IMG/VR virus record: IMGVR_UViG_3300038825_000279
Span: 1 to 21,464 of that record
DNA from: a virus
Reading direction: 5' to 3' (one strand)
DNA length: 21,464 bases
How positions within the stretch are numbered: position 1 is the stretch's first letter; each line of letters opens with the position of its first letter. A model generated the notes under the pieces. The model had not been told where the DNA came from, made no database searches, and was given only the letters and a program-made list of their open reading frames with translations. Positions 7,387 through 14,502 of the stretch are shown piece by piece. The position numbers and the translations under genes were made by a program.

Positions 7387-7935
7387 TTATCCTACCATAA
7401 AAAGTTGATCGTCTTCTGAGGGTCCACCTTCAGAATAGGGAACGTGGTTTGTAACCCCAATGTTTAGTAACCTTACGCCAGACCCGTTAGAGTAAGTGTC
7501 GAACTGGACCTTGGCCTCAGTACCGTTGCCCAACGGGCCATCTTCGCTAAAGACCCAAGCCCTCTTATTCTCAACCCCTTCAGTCAAGTTGACGACCCCC
7601 GGCGCTCCACCATAGTCCTTTTCAAAAGGTTTCCCGTTTCGATCCGTGAATGTCTTAACGTCAGTTACCCCACGTTTAAGTTTCATATACTTACCGATTC
7701 CGAACTGAGCGTCACCGTCGATAATTCGTGGGTTGTTCATAACGGTTTCTTGTAGACCGTCTTGAAGAAGCTCTTCAATCTGGGAAGGGTCAGTAAAATA
7801 GGCTTGTACAATGTACTGTCCACCCTTATCAGAGATAGCCTTAGCTATTCGGTTTCCCCTTGGGTCGCCATAGTCAGCGTTTTCGGGGAAGACCTTGGCA
7901 TATTGCAGTACCATATCCATAGTGTATTTTGTCAT
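7387..7935 (-). CDS. probable single-stranded DNA-binding protein
   Basis: 182 residues from ATG 7935, chosen because GAGGAA lies eight bases upstream; an in-frame ATG at 7953 has no ribosome binding site and lies too near the promoter. No signature motif decides the function. The call comes from position (directly between the polymerase and the exonuclease/endonuclease I genes, as in T7-like modules), the basic KYMKLKRG patch, a beta-rich middle (KAQFGIG-type strands, KRAWVFSEDG) and the very acidic C-terminal end (EGGPSEDDQLFMVG) with a near-terminal Phe, typical of SSB-type proteins. It has its own upstream promoter-like element, suggesting high expression. Confidence 0.6.
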   Translation of the reverse strand: MTKYTMDMVLQYAKVFPENADYGDPRGNRIAKAISDKGGQYIVQAYFTDPSQIEELLQDGLQETVMNNPRIIDGDAQFGIGKYMKLKRGVTDVKTFTDRNGKPFEKDYGGAPGVVNLTEGVENKRAWVFSEDGPLGNGTEAKVQFDTYSNGSGVRLLNIGVTNHVPYSEGGPSEDDQLFMVG

Positions 7936-7960
7936 GTGTCGAGTTCCTCGCATGTTGCTG

Positions 7961-7998
7961 TATAGTATAATAGGGGCCCTAACTTAAAAAAGTTTCCT
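7961..7998 (-). promoter_or_regulatory. phage promoter-like element, copy C (upstream of SSB gene)
   Basis: On the minus strand: AGGAAAC, exactly 15 bases, CCCC, then TATTATACTATA. It shares the long block AGGAAACTTTTTT with the copy before the terminase genes and the same spacing with the copy before the primase gene. It lies in the 68-base gap after the DNA polymerase gene and about 25 bases before the SSB start. The AT-rich end looks like a -10 region, but no normally spaced sigma-70 -35 box is present (a TTGACT lies too far upstream). Confidence 0.7.
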
Positions 7999-8022
7999 AA
8001 AGTCAAGAATTTTATTATGCCC

Positions 8023-9873
8023 CTAGTGAATTTCAGCGTAAGTGTTGCCGAACTGCACATCTGTGCCTAACGGTACATTTAACTGAAGGTTTTTGTTTAA
8101 TATTTCCATGGCGCCCTTCATTGTAGCTTCTGCATATTTTTCCTCCCCTTCCTTAACCAAGGCTATAATCTCATCGTGAAACTGTCCGATAACCTTTACG
8201 CCGTTCTTCCTACAGTCAGCCACCCAAGTATCAAAACAGAATACTCCAGTACCCTGATTTAAGGTGGAGAACCTATCTTTCTCGTTACGAAGAGCGTACC
8301 AGAACCTAGACACAGGGTTCCACAACCATAAGCTGTCTATACACTCTTGAGTTTTAGTTTCCTCGGCAACCTGTGTGACAGCCTTGTTGCGTTCCCAGAA
8401 GGCATCTAGCAGAGCCTTAGCCTCTTTCAAGGTCATCCCTGTCTCACGAGCCAGCTTAGAGGCTCCGATGCCGTAGGTAGCACTATAATTAACCACCTTG
8501 TAATTCTTACGCAGGGCCTTCAAGCTACGCACCCCAGAGTTGTGCAAGTCTATGTCCTCCTGTGTTATTACCCCAGCAAACTTTGCTAAGTCTAAGTGTG
8601 GATCAAAGCCTTCACGGCTCATCTCCTCAACATACTCTGGATCATGCGGTTGCATGTAGTGTCGTTTAGTAGTGTCCTCAAGGGATGTCATATCTGCACC
8701 ACACAAAGTATAACCCTCTGGTGAGGTAAGACACCCTCGAATATCAGCACCGTATGGCTTCTCCACACCGGGAAGATTAACCAAGGGTTTAGCGTGACGA
8801 AAACGCAAGGTGTTGGTAAAACCTGCGATACTAGCTTGCACATAGCCCCCCTGCTCTGCGTTCAGCATACCCTTAATAATACCCAATCGGTGAGAGAGTA
8901 CAGCTAGACCGTCTAAGATAGCTACAGCAGGGTCTTTATCCACTAACTTTAATACAGACGGACAAAGTTCTCCGTTGACGGTAACTTGCTCAACATTACG
9001 ATCTTCGCTGTCACCCTTACCCTTGACGAACTTGTAACTCTGTGGCTCCCACCCAAGGCTAGTTAGCCAAGCCTTTACCTGTGGTGAGGAGTTAGGGTTG
9101 GCCTTTTCTGTCTTGTGTACAACACGCAAACTGACAGTGGTAGATGGTACTTTATACTCCTCGCAAAGGTTGTACCATGTTTCACCAGCGACAGATATTT
9201 CCCCGTTCTTCTTTTCCATTCGGTCTGGGCTGGGTTTAACCACATCCTTATACTTAACTACCATTGGCATGGCGTCTGCAAGCTGCTTAATCTTATCCTC
9301 TTTTAAGGCCTCCCACTCCGCTAAGTGTGCCTTTGCTTTTGGTACATCTAATTTCCACTGTAGCCCCTCTTGCTCTGCCGCGCAGTCCAACTTGAAGGTG
9401 AGGTAGTCTAATAACCGTTCCTTATCCTCTGGTTGATCTTTGTACAGCTTGTTGAGTTTACGACTGAGGTCTTTCCACAACTTAGAGTTGATCTTAACAT
9501 CTTCTTGACAGCGGTGCTTATAGTCCTCGACAGACAGGTTTTCCCAATCGGTAATCTTTGGCTTGGGTACACCATACTCTTCGCCATAGAGGTCTAGGTT
9601 GTGACGTGTACGGTGGTGGTCGATATACCAAGCAACAGCAAGGGTGTCTATCAGTCGGGCTTTAACCTTGATACCCAATACGCTTTCTACTGCGGGTACA
9701 TCGAACCTTACAATGTTGTGTCCAATAAGGGTGTCGTCACCCATAAAGAACCTACGCATTTCATCATAGTCATGCGTAGAGTTGACCGTCTCACCTAAGT
9801 CATCAGACCAAGATAAGACGTGTATTTTTGTACTGTTTAGTCCATCCGTTTCAATATCAAATATTCTGTTCAC
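8023..9873 (-). CDS. family A DNA polymerase (T7-like) with 3'-5' exonuclease domain
   Basis: 616 residues. The proofreading domain has FDIETD (D6, E8), LIGHNIVRFD (about 49-58) and RCQEDVKIN (D125). The polymerase domain has motif A GADMTSLED (D394), motif B RKNYKVVNYSATYG (R455, K459, Y463, Y467) and motif C GQFHDEII (H566, D567, E568). Tyr at the position equal to E. coli Pol I residue 762 is the T7-like state. It is shorter than T7 polymerase (704). The start is GTG 9873, overlapping the primase-helicase stop in a GTGA junction, so the two replisome proteins are coupled. Confidence 0.96.
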   Translation of the reverse strand: MNRIFDIETDGLNSTKIHVLSWSDDLGETVNSTHDYDEMRRFFMGDDTLIGHNIVRFDVPAVESVLGIKVKARLIDTLAVAWYIDHHRTRHNLDLYGEEYGVPKPKITDWENLSVEDYKHRCQEDVKINSKLWKDLSRKLNKLYKDQPEDKERLLDYLTFKLDCAAEQEGLQWKLDVPKAKAHLAEWEALKEDKIKQLADAMPMVVKYKDVVKPSPDRMEKKNGEISVAGETWYNLCEEYKVPSTTVSLRVVHKTEKANPNSSPQVKAWLTSLGWEPQSYKFVKGKGDSEDRNVEQVTVNGELCPSVLKLVDKDPAVAILDGLAVLSHRLGIIKGMLNAEQGGYVQASIAGFTNTLRFRHAKPLVNLPGVEKPYGADIRGCLTSPEGYTLCGADMTSLEDTTKRHYMQPHDPEYVEEMSREGFDPHLDLAKFAGVITQEDIDLHNSGVRSLKALRKNYKVVNYSATYGIGASKLARETGMTLKEAKALLDAFWERNKAVTQVAEETKTQECIDSLWLWNPVSRFWYALRNEKDRFSTLNQGTGVFCFDTWVADCRKNGVKVIGQFHDEIIALVKEGEEKYAEATMKGAMEILNKNLQLNVPLGTDVQFGNTYAEIH

Positions 9874-11489
9874 TCATTTACCTCTCTAAGTTTAAACGTA
9901 TCCGTGCTAAATCGTAGCTTTCCAGCTAAACCTTCGACTGACGCTGGTCGGTTCTTTTGCACTACAATAGAAGTAGTGTTTCTGTCGATTAATGTATCAG
10001 CCTCTTTGTCACGGGATAGGTCAATAAGAACGCTGGCCCGTTGTGCAATCATTCTGCAATATTTGGGGTCTCCCTCTTCGTTAGTGTGTGCGATTGTAAC
10101 AATACCTACATCAAGTTCGGCAGCTAGTTTTGATAGTCGAATTGAAAGGTCAGCCAGCATACTCTCCTTACTGTCGTCGGAACTACCTACAACTACATCT
10201 TGAATAGGTTCAAAGAAGATATACTTACACTCACAAGCCTGACTGAAGTAACGTATTTGCTCACACAACTCGTTGACACCCTGTCCATCTTGTAGAAAAA
10301 ACTGATACAGCAACCCATCTTTAGTAAGATTAGTGATAGTCTCCTTAACAAGCCCTTCTGCACCCTCCTCATCAATAAGATCACGGCGTGTAAGGTTTAG
10401 GTCAGCTTCATACGAGACTAAACCCAAAAGGCTGCGTAGCTTAGTTTCCTCCAAATGCCAAGTGGCAATGGGGATACCCTGCTTTAGCATGCTGTACTCT
10501 AGTAATCGCATAACCTCAGTCTTACCAATTCCTGTGGGGGCCTTGATAACCGTGAAGTGCCCTTGCATCAAACCTAAAATCTTATCATCCAAAGCCTTTA
10601 TGCCTGTGGGGACATAGTTGTGTGTAGGAGAGTTCTCAAACAAGTCAAGGAACTGCTCAGTAGTGTTTAGGACGTTATCTGGCACATATTTAGAAGCATT
10701 GAACCAAGCACTGACAAACTCTTTAGATGCACCACCAACTAGGAAATCATTAGCATCCTTAAACTTGTTGTGAGATACCCGAAAGACCTTAGATGGAAAC
10801 ATCTTACAAATCTTATCCGCAATCTCATTGCCAGCCTTATCATTATCAACAGATAGAACCAAGCGGTCGAAGGAGTCCAAGTAGGGCTTGCAGACCTCCC
10901 ACAAGGACTTACTCGGGGTTGCTGAGGGTAATGATACAACAGGGGATAGATAACCATCCCGATTGTTTAACATCTGATAAGCTGACAGAGCATCAATCTC
11001 ACCTTCTGTAATGGTTAGGGTCTTTGAACAACCAGCGGTAAAGAAGTTCATACCGAACAGCTCTTCAGTCTTAAAGCCCTTTGACACATAGAAGTCCTTT
11101 TCCTTTAGGTCACGGGTTTTAATTCCACCGGAGGGGTACACATACTCCTGACTAGCCCCCTTCTTATAAGTCCTCACGTTATAGGTTTCCATTGTGCGCT
11201 CGGATATGCCACGCATTGAAGCATATTCCCACGCACCCCTGTCCTTAGCCGCCTCCTTTACGGGGGCTTTCTCTACTACAAAGATGTCTTCGTCCTTGGT
11301 TTTAACTGCTCCCAATGGCGGGTACTCCTTCTCTGCCCAATCAAACTTAGGTTTACTTGACGGGTAATTGGTCCTGCAAGAAAAGCAAAGACCAAAACCT
11401 TTTGTGTTATATGAGAACGCGTCGCTACTGCCACAATCAACATAAGGGCATGGTAGACTTTTAATGTTCTCGTACTCTTCTTTAGACAT
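9870..11489 (-). CDS. bifunctional DNA primase-helicase (T7 gp4-like)
   Basis: 539 residues. A zinc-binding domain (C14, C19, C35, C38) is followed by a Toprim primase core with TEGEID (161-166) and DNDKAG (215-220), then a DnaB-type helicase with Walker A APTGIGKT (317-324), a Walker B region KYIFFEP and the helicase H-motif block GIVTIAHTNEEGD. It unwinds the fork and lays down primers for the polymerase encoded next. Translation starts at ATG 11489 behind AGAGAGG. A promoter-like element and a conserved leader lie just upstream, making this the head of the replication transcript. Confidence 0.96.
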   Translation of the reverse strand: MSKEEYENIKSLPCPYVDCGSSDAFSYNTKGFGLCFSCRTNYPSSKPKFDWAEKEYPPLGAVKTKDEDIFVVEKAPVKEAAKDRGAWEYASMRGISERTMETYNVRTYKKGASQEYVYPSGGIKTRDLKEKDFYVSKGFKTEELFGMNFFTAGCSKTLTITEGEIDALSAYQMLNNRDGYLSPVVSLPSATPSKSLWEVCKPYLDSFDRLVLSVDNDKAGNEIADKICKMFPSKVFRVSHNKFKDANDFLVGGASKEFVSAWFNASKYVPDNVLNTTEQFLDLFENSPTHNYVPTGIKALDDKILGLMQGHFTVIKAPTGIGKTEVMRLLEYSMLKQGIPIATWHLEETKLRSLLGLVSYEADLNLTRRDLIDEEGAEGLVKETITNLTKDGLLYQFFLQDGQGVNELCEQIRYFSQACECKYIFFEPIQDVVVGSSDDSKESMLADLSIRLSKLAAELDVGIVTIAHTNEEGDPKYCRMIAQRASVLIDLSRDKEADTLIDRNTTSIVVQKNRPASVEGLAGKLRFSTDTFKLREVNE

Positions 11490-11504
11490 ACTATAGCCTC
11501 TCTT

Positions 11505-11523
11505 TCTACTGGTTGACCTTAAC
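11505..11523 (-). promoter_or_regulatory. conserved 19-base leader element before primase-helicase
   Basis: Reads GTTAAGGTCAACCAGTAGA on the minus strand, then a purine-rich Shine-Dalgarno and TATAG directly before the ATG. The identical 19 bases, the same Shine-Dalgarno-like run and TATAG recur on the + strand at 18570-18588, at the same 23-base distance from the TATATATATG block. It would lie in the 5' untranslated RNA if transcription starts at the AT block, so it may act as a DNA operator or as an RNA element. Confidence 0.65.
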
Positions 11524-11546
11524 GCAGGGCCTTAACAAAAGGGGTA

Positions 11547-11584
11547 CATATATATATAGGGGCCTTAAACCCAGTTTGTTTCCT
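11547..11584 (-). promoter_or_regulatory. phage promoter-like element, copy B (upstream of primase-helicase)
   Basis: On the minus strand: AGGAAAC (11584-11578), 15 bases, then CCCCTATATATATATG (11562-11547). The 16-base AT block is identical to that of the copy before the terminase genes, and the internal spacing is the same in all three copies. A TTGACA overlaps the upstream edge but is 25 bases from the TATATA, too far for a standard sigma-70 promoter. It lies in the 123-base gap between the sigma-like gene and the primase gene. Confidence 0.72.
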
Positions 11585-11612
11585 GTCAAAATCAAACTTA
11601 TCTCAAGTGTTG

Positions 11613-12248
11613 CTATAATGGAACTATGTCCCTCAGCTTTTCCATTAGTTGTTTCTCCCTTTTAGATATGGCGGGTTTCTGCACTTGCATGAATTCTGCT
11701 ATCTCTCCCTGAGTCATGTCCTCTACAAACCTCATGTGTAGGTATAGGTTTTCAGTGTCATTTAGGTTCTCTTCAAGGGCCTTCTTAAACTTCTCATTGA
11801 AGTCCTTTTCCTCGTAATCCGCCTCGTAGGAATTACCAACCATGTGACCTGCCTCAATGGTAACTACCTGAGCTTTTAGGGTGTTCCTAAGATGCTCCAC
11901 CCCTTGTTCGCTCCAGTTGTGATTATCACCAATGTCCTCCACGTTTAAGTTTCTAGCTAACTTTCGTGAAACCTTTGACGCAGGGATGTGTACTGGAAAT
12001 AGACCCAAGTTAAGGTAATCATGCATCCTTGTATTAGCGTTCCTGTACAGGTCGCCCCAGTGGTCGGAAGGTTGCTCTCCAAGCTCCTCTAGCTTTCTGA
12101 TTGTCTCTATAGACTCTAGCACCCCCTCACTTACCAAGTCTTCAAAATGCACATGGTTTACTTTGTACTTACGGGCGAGTCGCTGACACATCTTAACTAC
12201 TTCGCTCATGTTTATCTTACCAGAGGTTTGTGAATCTTCCTTATTCAT
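11613..12248 (-). CDS. sigma-70-family RNA polymerase sigma factor
   Basis: 211 residues. The N-terminal half resembles sigma region 2 (ARKYKVNHVHFEDLVSEGVL and a following helix with YRNANTRMHDYLNL); PVHIPASKVSRKLARNL (about 84-100) resembles the start of region 3; and the C-terminal half ends in a region 4-type helix-turn-helix (YLHMRFVEDMTQGEIAEFM then VQKPAISKREKQLMEKL). It would direct host RNA polymerase to phage promoters. The gene overlaps the DUF3310 gene by four bases and lies directly before promoter-like element B. Sequence divergence is high, so specificity cannot be read off. Confidence 0.8.
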   Translation of the reverse strand: MNKEDSQTSGKINMSEVVKMCQRLARKYKVNHVHFEDLVSEGVLESIETIRKLEELGEQPSDHWGDLYRNANTRMHDYLNLGLFPVHIPASKVSRKLARNLNVEDIGDNHNWSEQGVEHLRNTLKAQVVTIEAGHMVGNSYEADYEEKDFNEKFKKALEENLNDTENLYLHMRFVEDMTQGEIAEFMQVQKPAISKREKQLMEKLRDIVPL

Positions 12249-12556
12249 AGCTTGTCCTTACCCTCCAGTTGATTGATACGCATCTGTGCATAACGTATGA
12301 CCTTCTCAAGGTCTGTGATCTCACACCGAGCCTTGCTCATTCCCTCGTAGGGTTTGTAACCTGCACGACTGGCATACTTGATGATATTCCCACGCCAGAA
12401 CTCAAAGCCATTCTGCATAATATATGTGATAGGTTCTATTTTCCATCGTGCGTAGTGCTTAGGTTCATTCACGATGTCTGCTGTATGTTCTGCCATTACG
12501 CTCTCCTTAAAGTCTTCATGTTCTTTCATAAGTCTCTTCCATTCACTTTTAATCAT
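12245..12556 (-). CDS. DUF3310 family protein
   Basis: 103 residues. The core VNEPKHYARWKIEPITYIM, then FWRGNIIKYASRAGYK and a helix EITDLEKVIRYAQMRI, is the pattern of DUF3310, a small family frequent in phages and sometimes labelled nucleotide kinase-like without biochemical proof. Two starts are possible: ATG 12556 with GGAGGA overlapping the preceding stop, or ATG 12496 with AAGGAG six bases upstream, which begins just before the conserved core. Both have good Shine-Dalgarno sequences, so two protein forms may be made. Function unknown. Confidence 0.8.
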   Translation of the reverse strand: MIKSEWKRLMKEHEDFKESVMAEHTADIVNEPKHYARWKIEPITYIMQNGFEFWRGNIIKYASRAGYKPYEGMSKARCEITDLEKVIRYAQMRINQLEGKDKL

Positions 12557-12687
12557 TCTTCCTCCAGACAGAAACTACACCATGTGTCTCTACTTGCATT
12601 ACCACAACTGACACACTTGCGCCACTTATTCTTTTCATCACGTTCTTGAGATGCCTTACGTTCCTCTGGTGTCATGGGCCTAATCAT
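12553..12687 (-). CDS. 44-residue zinc-ribbon protein
   Basis: Starts at ATG 12687, overlapping the stop of the preceding 56-residue gene, and ends at TGA 12553, overlapping the DUF3310 start (ATGA). After a charged N-terminal helix (TPEERKASQERDEKNKW) it has two CxxC knuckles, CVSCG and CSFC, 11 residues apart, which is a classic four-cysteine zinc ribbon. Such small ribbons bind nucleic acid or protein. The paired cysteines and the overlaps at both ends make it very likely real; no more specific role can be given. Confidence 0.75.
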   Translation of the reverse strand: MIRPMTPEERKASQERDEKNKWRKCVSCGNASRDTWCSFCLEEE

Positions 12688-12850
12688 TGTTTGTCTCCCA
12701 GTATAAGCCAGCCTTAATCAGCGACACAAAGCCTACGTTAAAGATAGCAGCAAATGTCTTGGGGTCACACTCTACCTGCAACGTAGCACTGCCATCCTCA
12801 TGCTCAGTTATTTCAGTTATCTTGACGGGTTCATTTACATACTCACTCAT
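12680..12850 (-). CDS. 56-residue hypothetical protein
   Basis: ATG 12850 lies in the last bases of thyX (overlap of eight bases) and the frame ends at TAG 12680. The product has a beta-hairpin-like start (EPVKITEITEHEDGSATLQV) then FAAIFNVGFVSLIKAGL and ends WETNND. No family is recognised. Coupling on both sides supports expression. It lies between ThyX and the zinc-ribbon protein, but there is no evidence for a nucleotide-related function. Confidence 0.65.
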   Translation of the reverse strand: MSEYVNEPVKITEITEHEDGSATLQVECDPKTFAAIFNVGFVSLIKAGLYWETNND

Positions 12851-13484
12851 CTCTAAGTGCCACCCATGATACAGGAAACAGGTCTTCCATCTTTAGGCTG
12901 ATGGCCCATGCTACCTCTTGTGTCTCTGCCTGTGTGTCAGACTTACAGCGAAGGCGACACATATCAGCAAAGGCATCTAGGCTACCTGACCAATACCACT
13001 CTGTCATGGTGGACTGTGGGAGTTCCATACGGGCTTGTTCTGGTGCTACACCCTGCGCTAGAAGGTCTTTGTAGGATTTAAGTGCTGCCCAACCTGAACT
13101 ACCCCAATCACCTACATTTACGACACCGTCAGAGCCTTGCTTCTTGTCAGCACTACGTCCACGCCATGCGTAAGGAGTGTATAACTCAGGCTCATCATCG
13201 ACATACCTGCGGCTGATCTCATTCCAACGCAGGAACTTATGCTTCACAAGTTGCCGTGCGACAAAGATCGGAGCCTTGATGTGGAAGCTGGCGAAGCAGT
13301 GACCGAATGGACTGATGTGCTTGTGACTAGCTAAATAACGGATCAGCTTTGCATCTTTCTCTTTGAGCTTGGGTGGCCCCCACGCATCATCCTCTAGCTC
13401 GCTGGTCTTACCAAACGACACACGGGCTGCGTTAACGACAGACAAGTCGCTACCCATGTGGTCAATGTATGTTGCTTTAATCAT
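12843..13484 (-). CDS. thyX: flavin-dependent thymidylate synthase ThyX
   Basis: 213 residues. It methylates dUMP to dTMP using FAD, NADPH and methylene-tetrahydrofolate. Evidence is the order VVNAARVSFGK (about 16-26), LASHKHISPFGHC (51-63) and the signature region RQLVKHKFLRWNEISRRY (77-94), then a C-terminal helix around CRLRCKSDTQAETQEVAWAI. The signature is a variant: the usual RHRxxSxxExSxR reads KHKFLRWNEISRR, with Lys for both Arg and Arg for the first Ser. It overlaps the small genes on both sides and complements RNR in making dTTP. Confidence 0.9.
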   Translation of the reverse strand: MIKATYIDHMGSDLSVVNAARVSFGKTSELEDDAWGPPKLKEKDAKLIRYLASHKHISPFGHCFASFHIKAPIFVARQLVKHKFLRWNEISRRYVDDEPELYTPYAWRGRSADKKQGSDGVVNVGDWGSSGWAALKSYKDLLAQGVAPEQARMELPQSTMTEWYWSGSLDAFADMCRLRCKSDTQAETQEVAWAISLKMEDLFPVSWVALRDE

Positions 13485-13648
13485 TAGAACGGCACCTCAC
13501 CTTTTCCATTGCGGGGGTCATTGAAGTAACCCTTCGCTAAATACTCCAGCCGTGGATCAAGTAGTTCCTCTAGCTCACGGATGATTGACTTGGGACGGAT
13601 ACCCATCTCTTCCAAGTGTTGCTCAAGTGTCATGTTAAACATTCTCAT
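13484..13648 (-). CDS. 54-residue hypothetical protein
   Basis: ATG 13648 overlaps the hydrolase stop (ATGA) and follows GAAGGG; a longer upstream reading of the frame lacks a ribosome binding site and would lie inside the hydrolase gene. The product is a charged helical protein (LEQHLEEMGIRPKSIIREL, then LLDPRLEYLAKGYF) ending in DPRNGKGEVPF. The stop overlaps the thyX start (TAATG). No family is recognised. Its last codons contain one copy-like match of the dispersed TTTCCA-GGGGGTC motif. Confidence 0.6.
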   Translation of the reverse strand: MRMFNMTLEQHLEEMGIRPKSIIRELEELLDPRLEYLAKGYFNDPRNGKGEVPF

Positions 13649-14055
13649 TTCCCTTCGGGTGCTGTGTAAAAAACGTGTGTGCCAATGCGACCATCTCGGT
13701 GGTAACTTTTGGCCCAATATGGTGATACTGAGGTAGTATGATAGTGGGTAGAAGTCAAGCCTATTCGATCACCTTTTAGCACTGATTTAGCTATAGTCTC
13801 TGCTATATCAATGGCTTGTCTGTCGAAGACGTTGCCAGTGTACTTGCGATAATCATCAGATTTTCCATCGTGGGTGAACGAGAACTGCTTGTGTTGGAAG
13901 ACAACGGCACAGATTTCGTCGGGCCAACGGGGTGATTCTACCCTAGTCATTACGACTTCAGCAACGGCCCTCTGTCCTTCCAGAGGTTCACTACGGCTCT
14001 CAAAGAAGACCGCTGCTGCTAGACACATTAGGGGTGTCAAGACTGAATACCCCAC
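13645..14055 (-). CDS. SleB-type cell-wall hydrolase (probable endolysin)
   Basis: 136 residues. The block LAAAVFFESRSEPLEGQRAV then AEVVMTRV and the later VVFQHKQFSFTHDG match the Hydrolase_2/SleB family, with the catalytic Glu in FFESR. It would cut the glycan strands of peptidoglycan. No signal peptide is visible, so export would rely on the holins, whose genes lie at the other end of the block on the opposite strand. The likely start is GTG 14055, 19 bases inside the preceding HTH gene; an internal Met (residue 10) is possible. It is placed with early genes, not in the lysis cassette. Confidence 0.82.
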   Translation of the reverse strand: MGYSVLTPLMCLAAAVFFESRSEPLEGQRAVAEVVMTRVESPRWPDEICAVVFQHKQFSFTHDGKSDDYRKYTGNVFDRQAIDIAETIAKSVLKGDRIGLTSTHYHTTSVSPYWAKSYHRDGRIGTHVFYTAPEGK

Positions 14056-14213
14056 TTGATCTTGGCTTCTGTTAAGACCTGTCTAACTTCCCATTCCTCG
14101 CAACCAAGTAGGTTAGCAACCTCAATGCAAGAAAATCCAGCTTGCCTTAACTTGATAGCCTTAATCTTTTGCCGGATTAAAAGCTCGGGTGTTTGCTCAA
14201 GGGGTCTACCCAT
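14037..14213 (-). CDS. 58-residue helix-turn-helix protein
   Basis: ATG 14213 directly abuts the stop of the WYL_2-like gene and has GGAGG upstream; it ends at TGA 14037. The sequence KAIKLRQAGFSCIEVANLLG followed by CEEWEVRQVLTEAKI is a helix-turn-helix of the kind found in small phage regulators and terminase-like N-termini. It could bind DNA as a dimer. Its neighbour two genes upstream encodes a second, unrelated HTH protein of the same size. Targets are unknown. Confidence 0.7.
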   Translation of the reverse strand: MGRPLEQTPELLIRQKIKAIKLRQAGFSCIEVANLLGCEEWEVRQVLTEAKIKWGIQS

Positions 14214-14471
14214 TTACACTACCTCCAAAACTGAGTCTTCGTGGAAACACTTCCAACTATTCTCAGACACAGAGAAGATGGGGATGTAACCATTGGCCTT
14301 CATAGTCTCGCTGATAACACGTCCTCTAGCATTACCAATGATATGTGAGGCTGGACGAAAGAGTCCATTGACCTTACGCTCACTACCGTCTTTCTTGATA
14401 AAGGTAACTGTAGCAAACTTGGTGCCACGGGCCTTGATGATGTTACGAACTGTTGCTTTATCCATAGTCAT
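14214..14471 (-). CDS. WYL_2 / Sm-like beta-barrel small protein
   Basis: 85 residues from ATG 14471, chosen because AAGGAG lies seven bases upstream; the longer open frame to 14564 runs back through the preceding gene. The pattern ATVTFIKKDGSERKVNG (about 17-33), then a Gly-rich turn, and a closing GYIPIFSVSENSWKCFHED resembles the WYL_2 (formerly DUF2693) SH3-like barrel family, seen in phages. Members may bind nucleic acid. One copy of the TTTCCACTGAGGGGGTC repeat lies between the previous stop and this Shine-Dalgarno. Confidence 0.65.
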   Translation of the reverse strand: MTMDKATVRNIIKARGTKFATVTFIKKDGSERKVNGLFRPASHIIGNARGRVISETMKANGYIPIFSVSENSWKCFHEDSVLEVV

Positions 14472-14484
14472 GTTACTCTCCTTA

Positions 14485-14502
14485 ATTTCCACTGAGGGGG
14501 TC
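14485..14502 (-). repeat. single copy of the 18-base motif at a gene junction
   Basis: Plus strand ATTTCCACTGAGGGGGTC, differing by two bases from copies 2 and 4 of the cluster at 15819-15953. It fills exactly the space between the stop codon of the 55-residue HTH gene (14503-14505) and the AAGGAG of the next gene. Confidence 0.75.

Noticed and set aside
7936-7953. Upstream ATG for the SSB gene
   Set aside because: It lies immediately after the promoter-like element with no ribosome binding site, whereas ATG 7935 has GAGGAA at proper distance.
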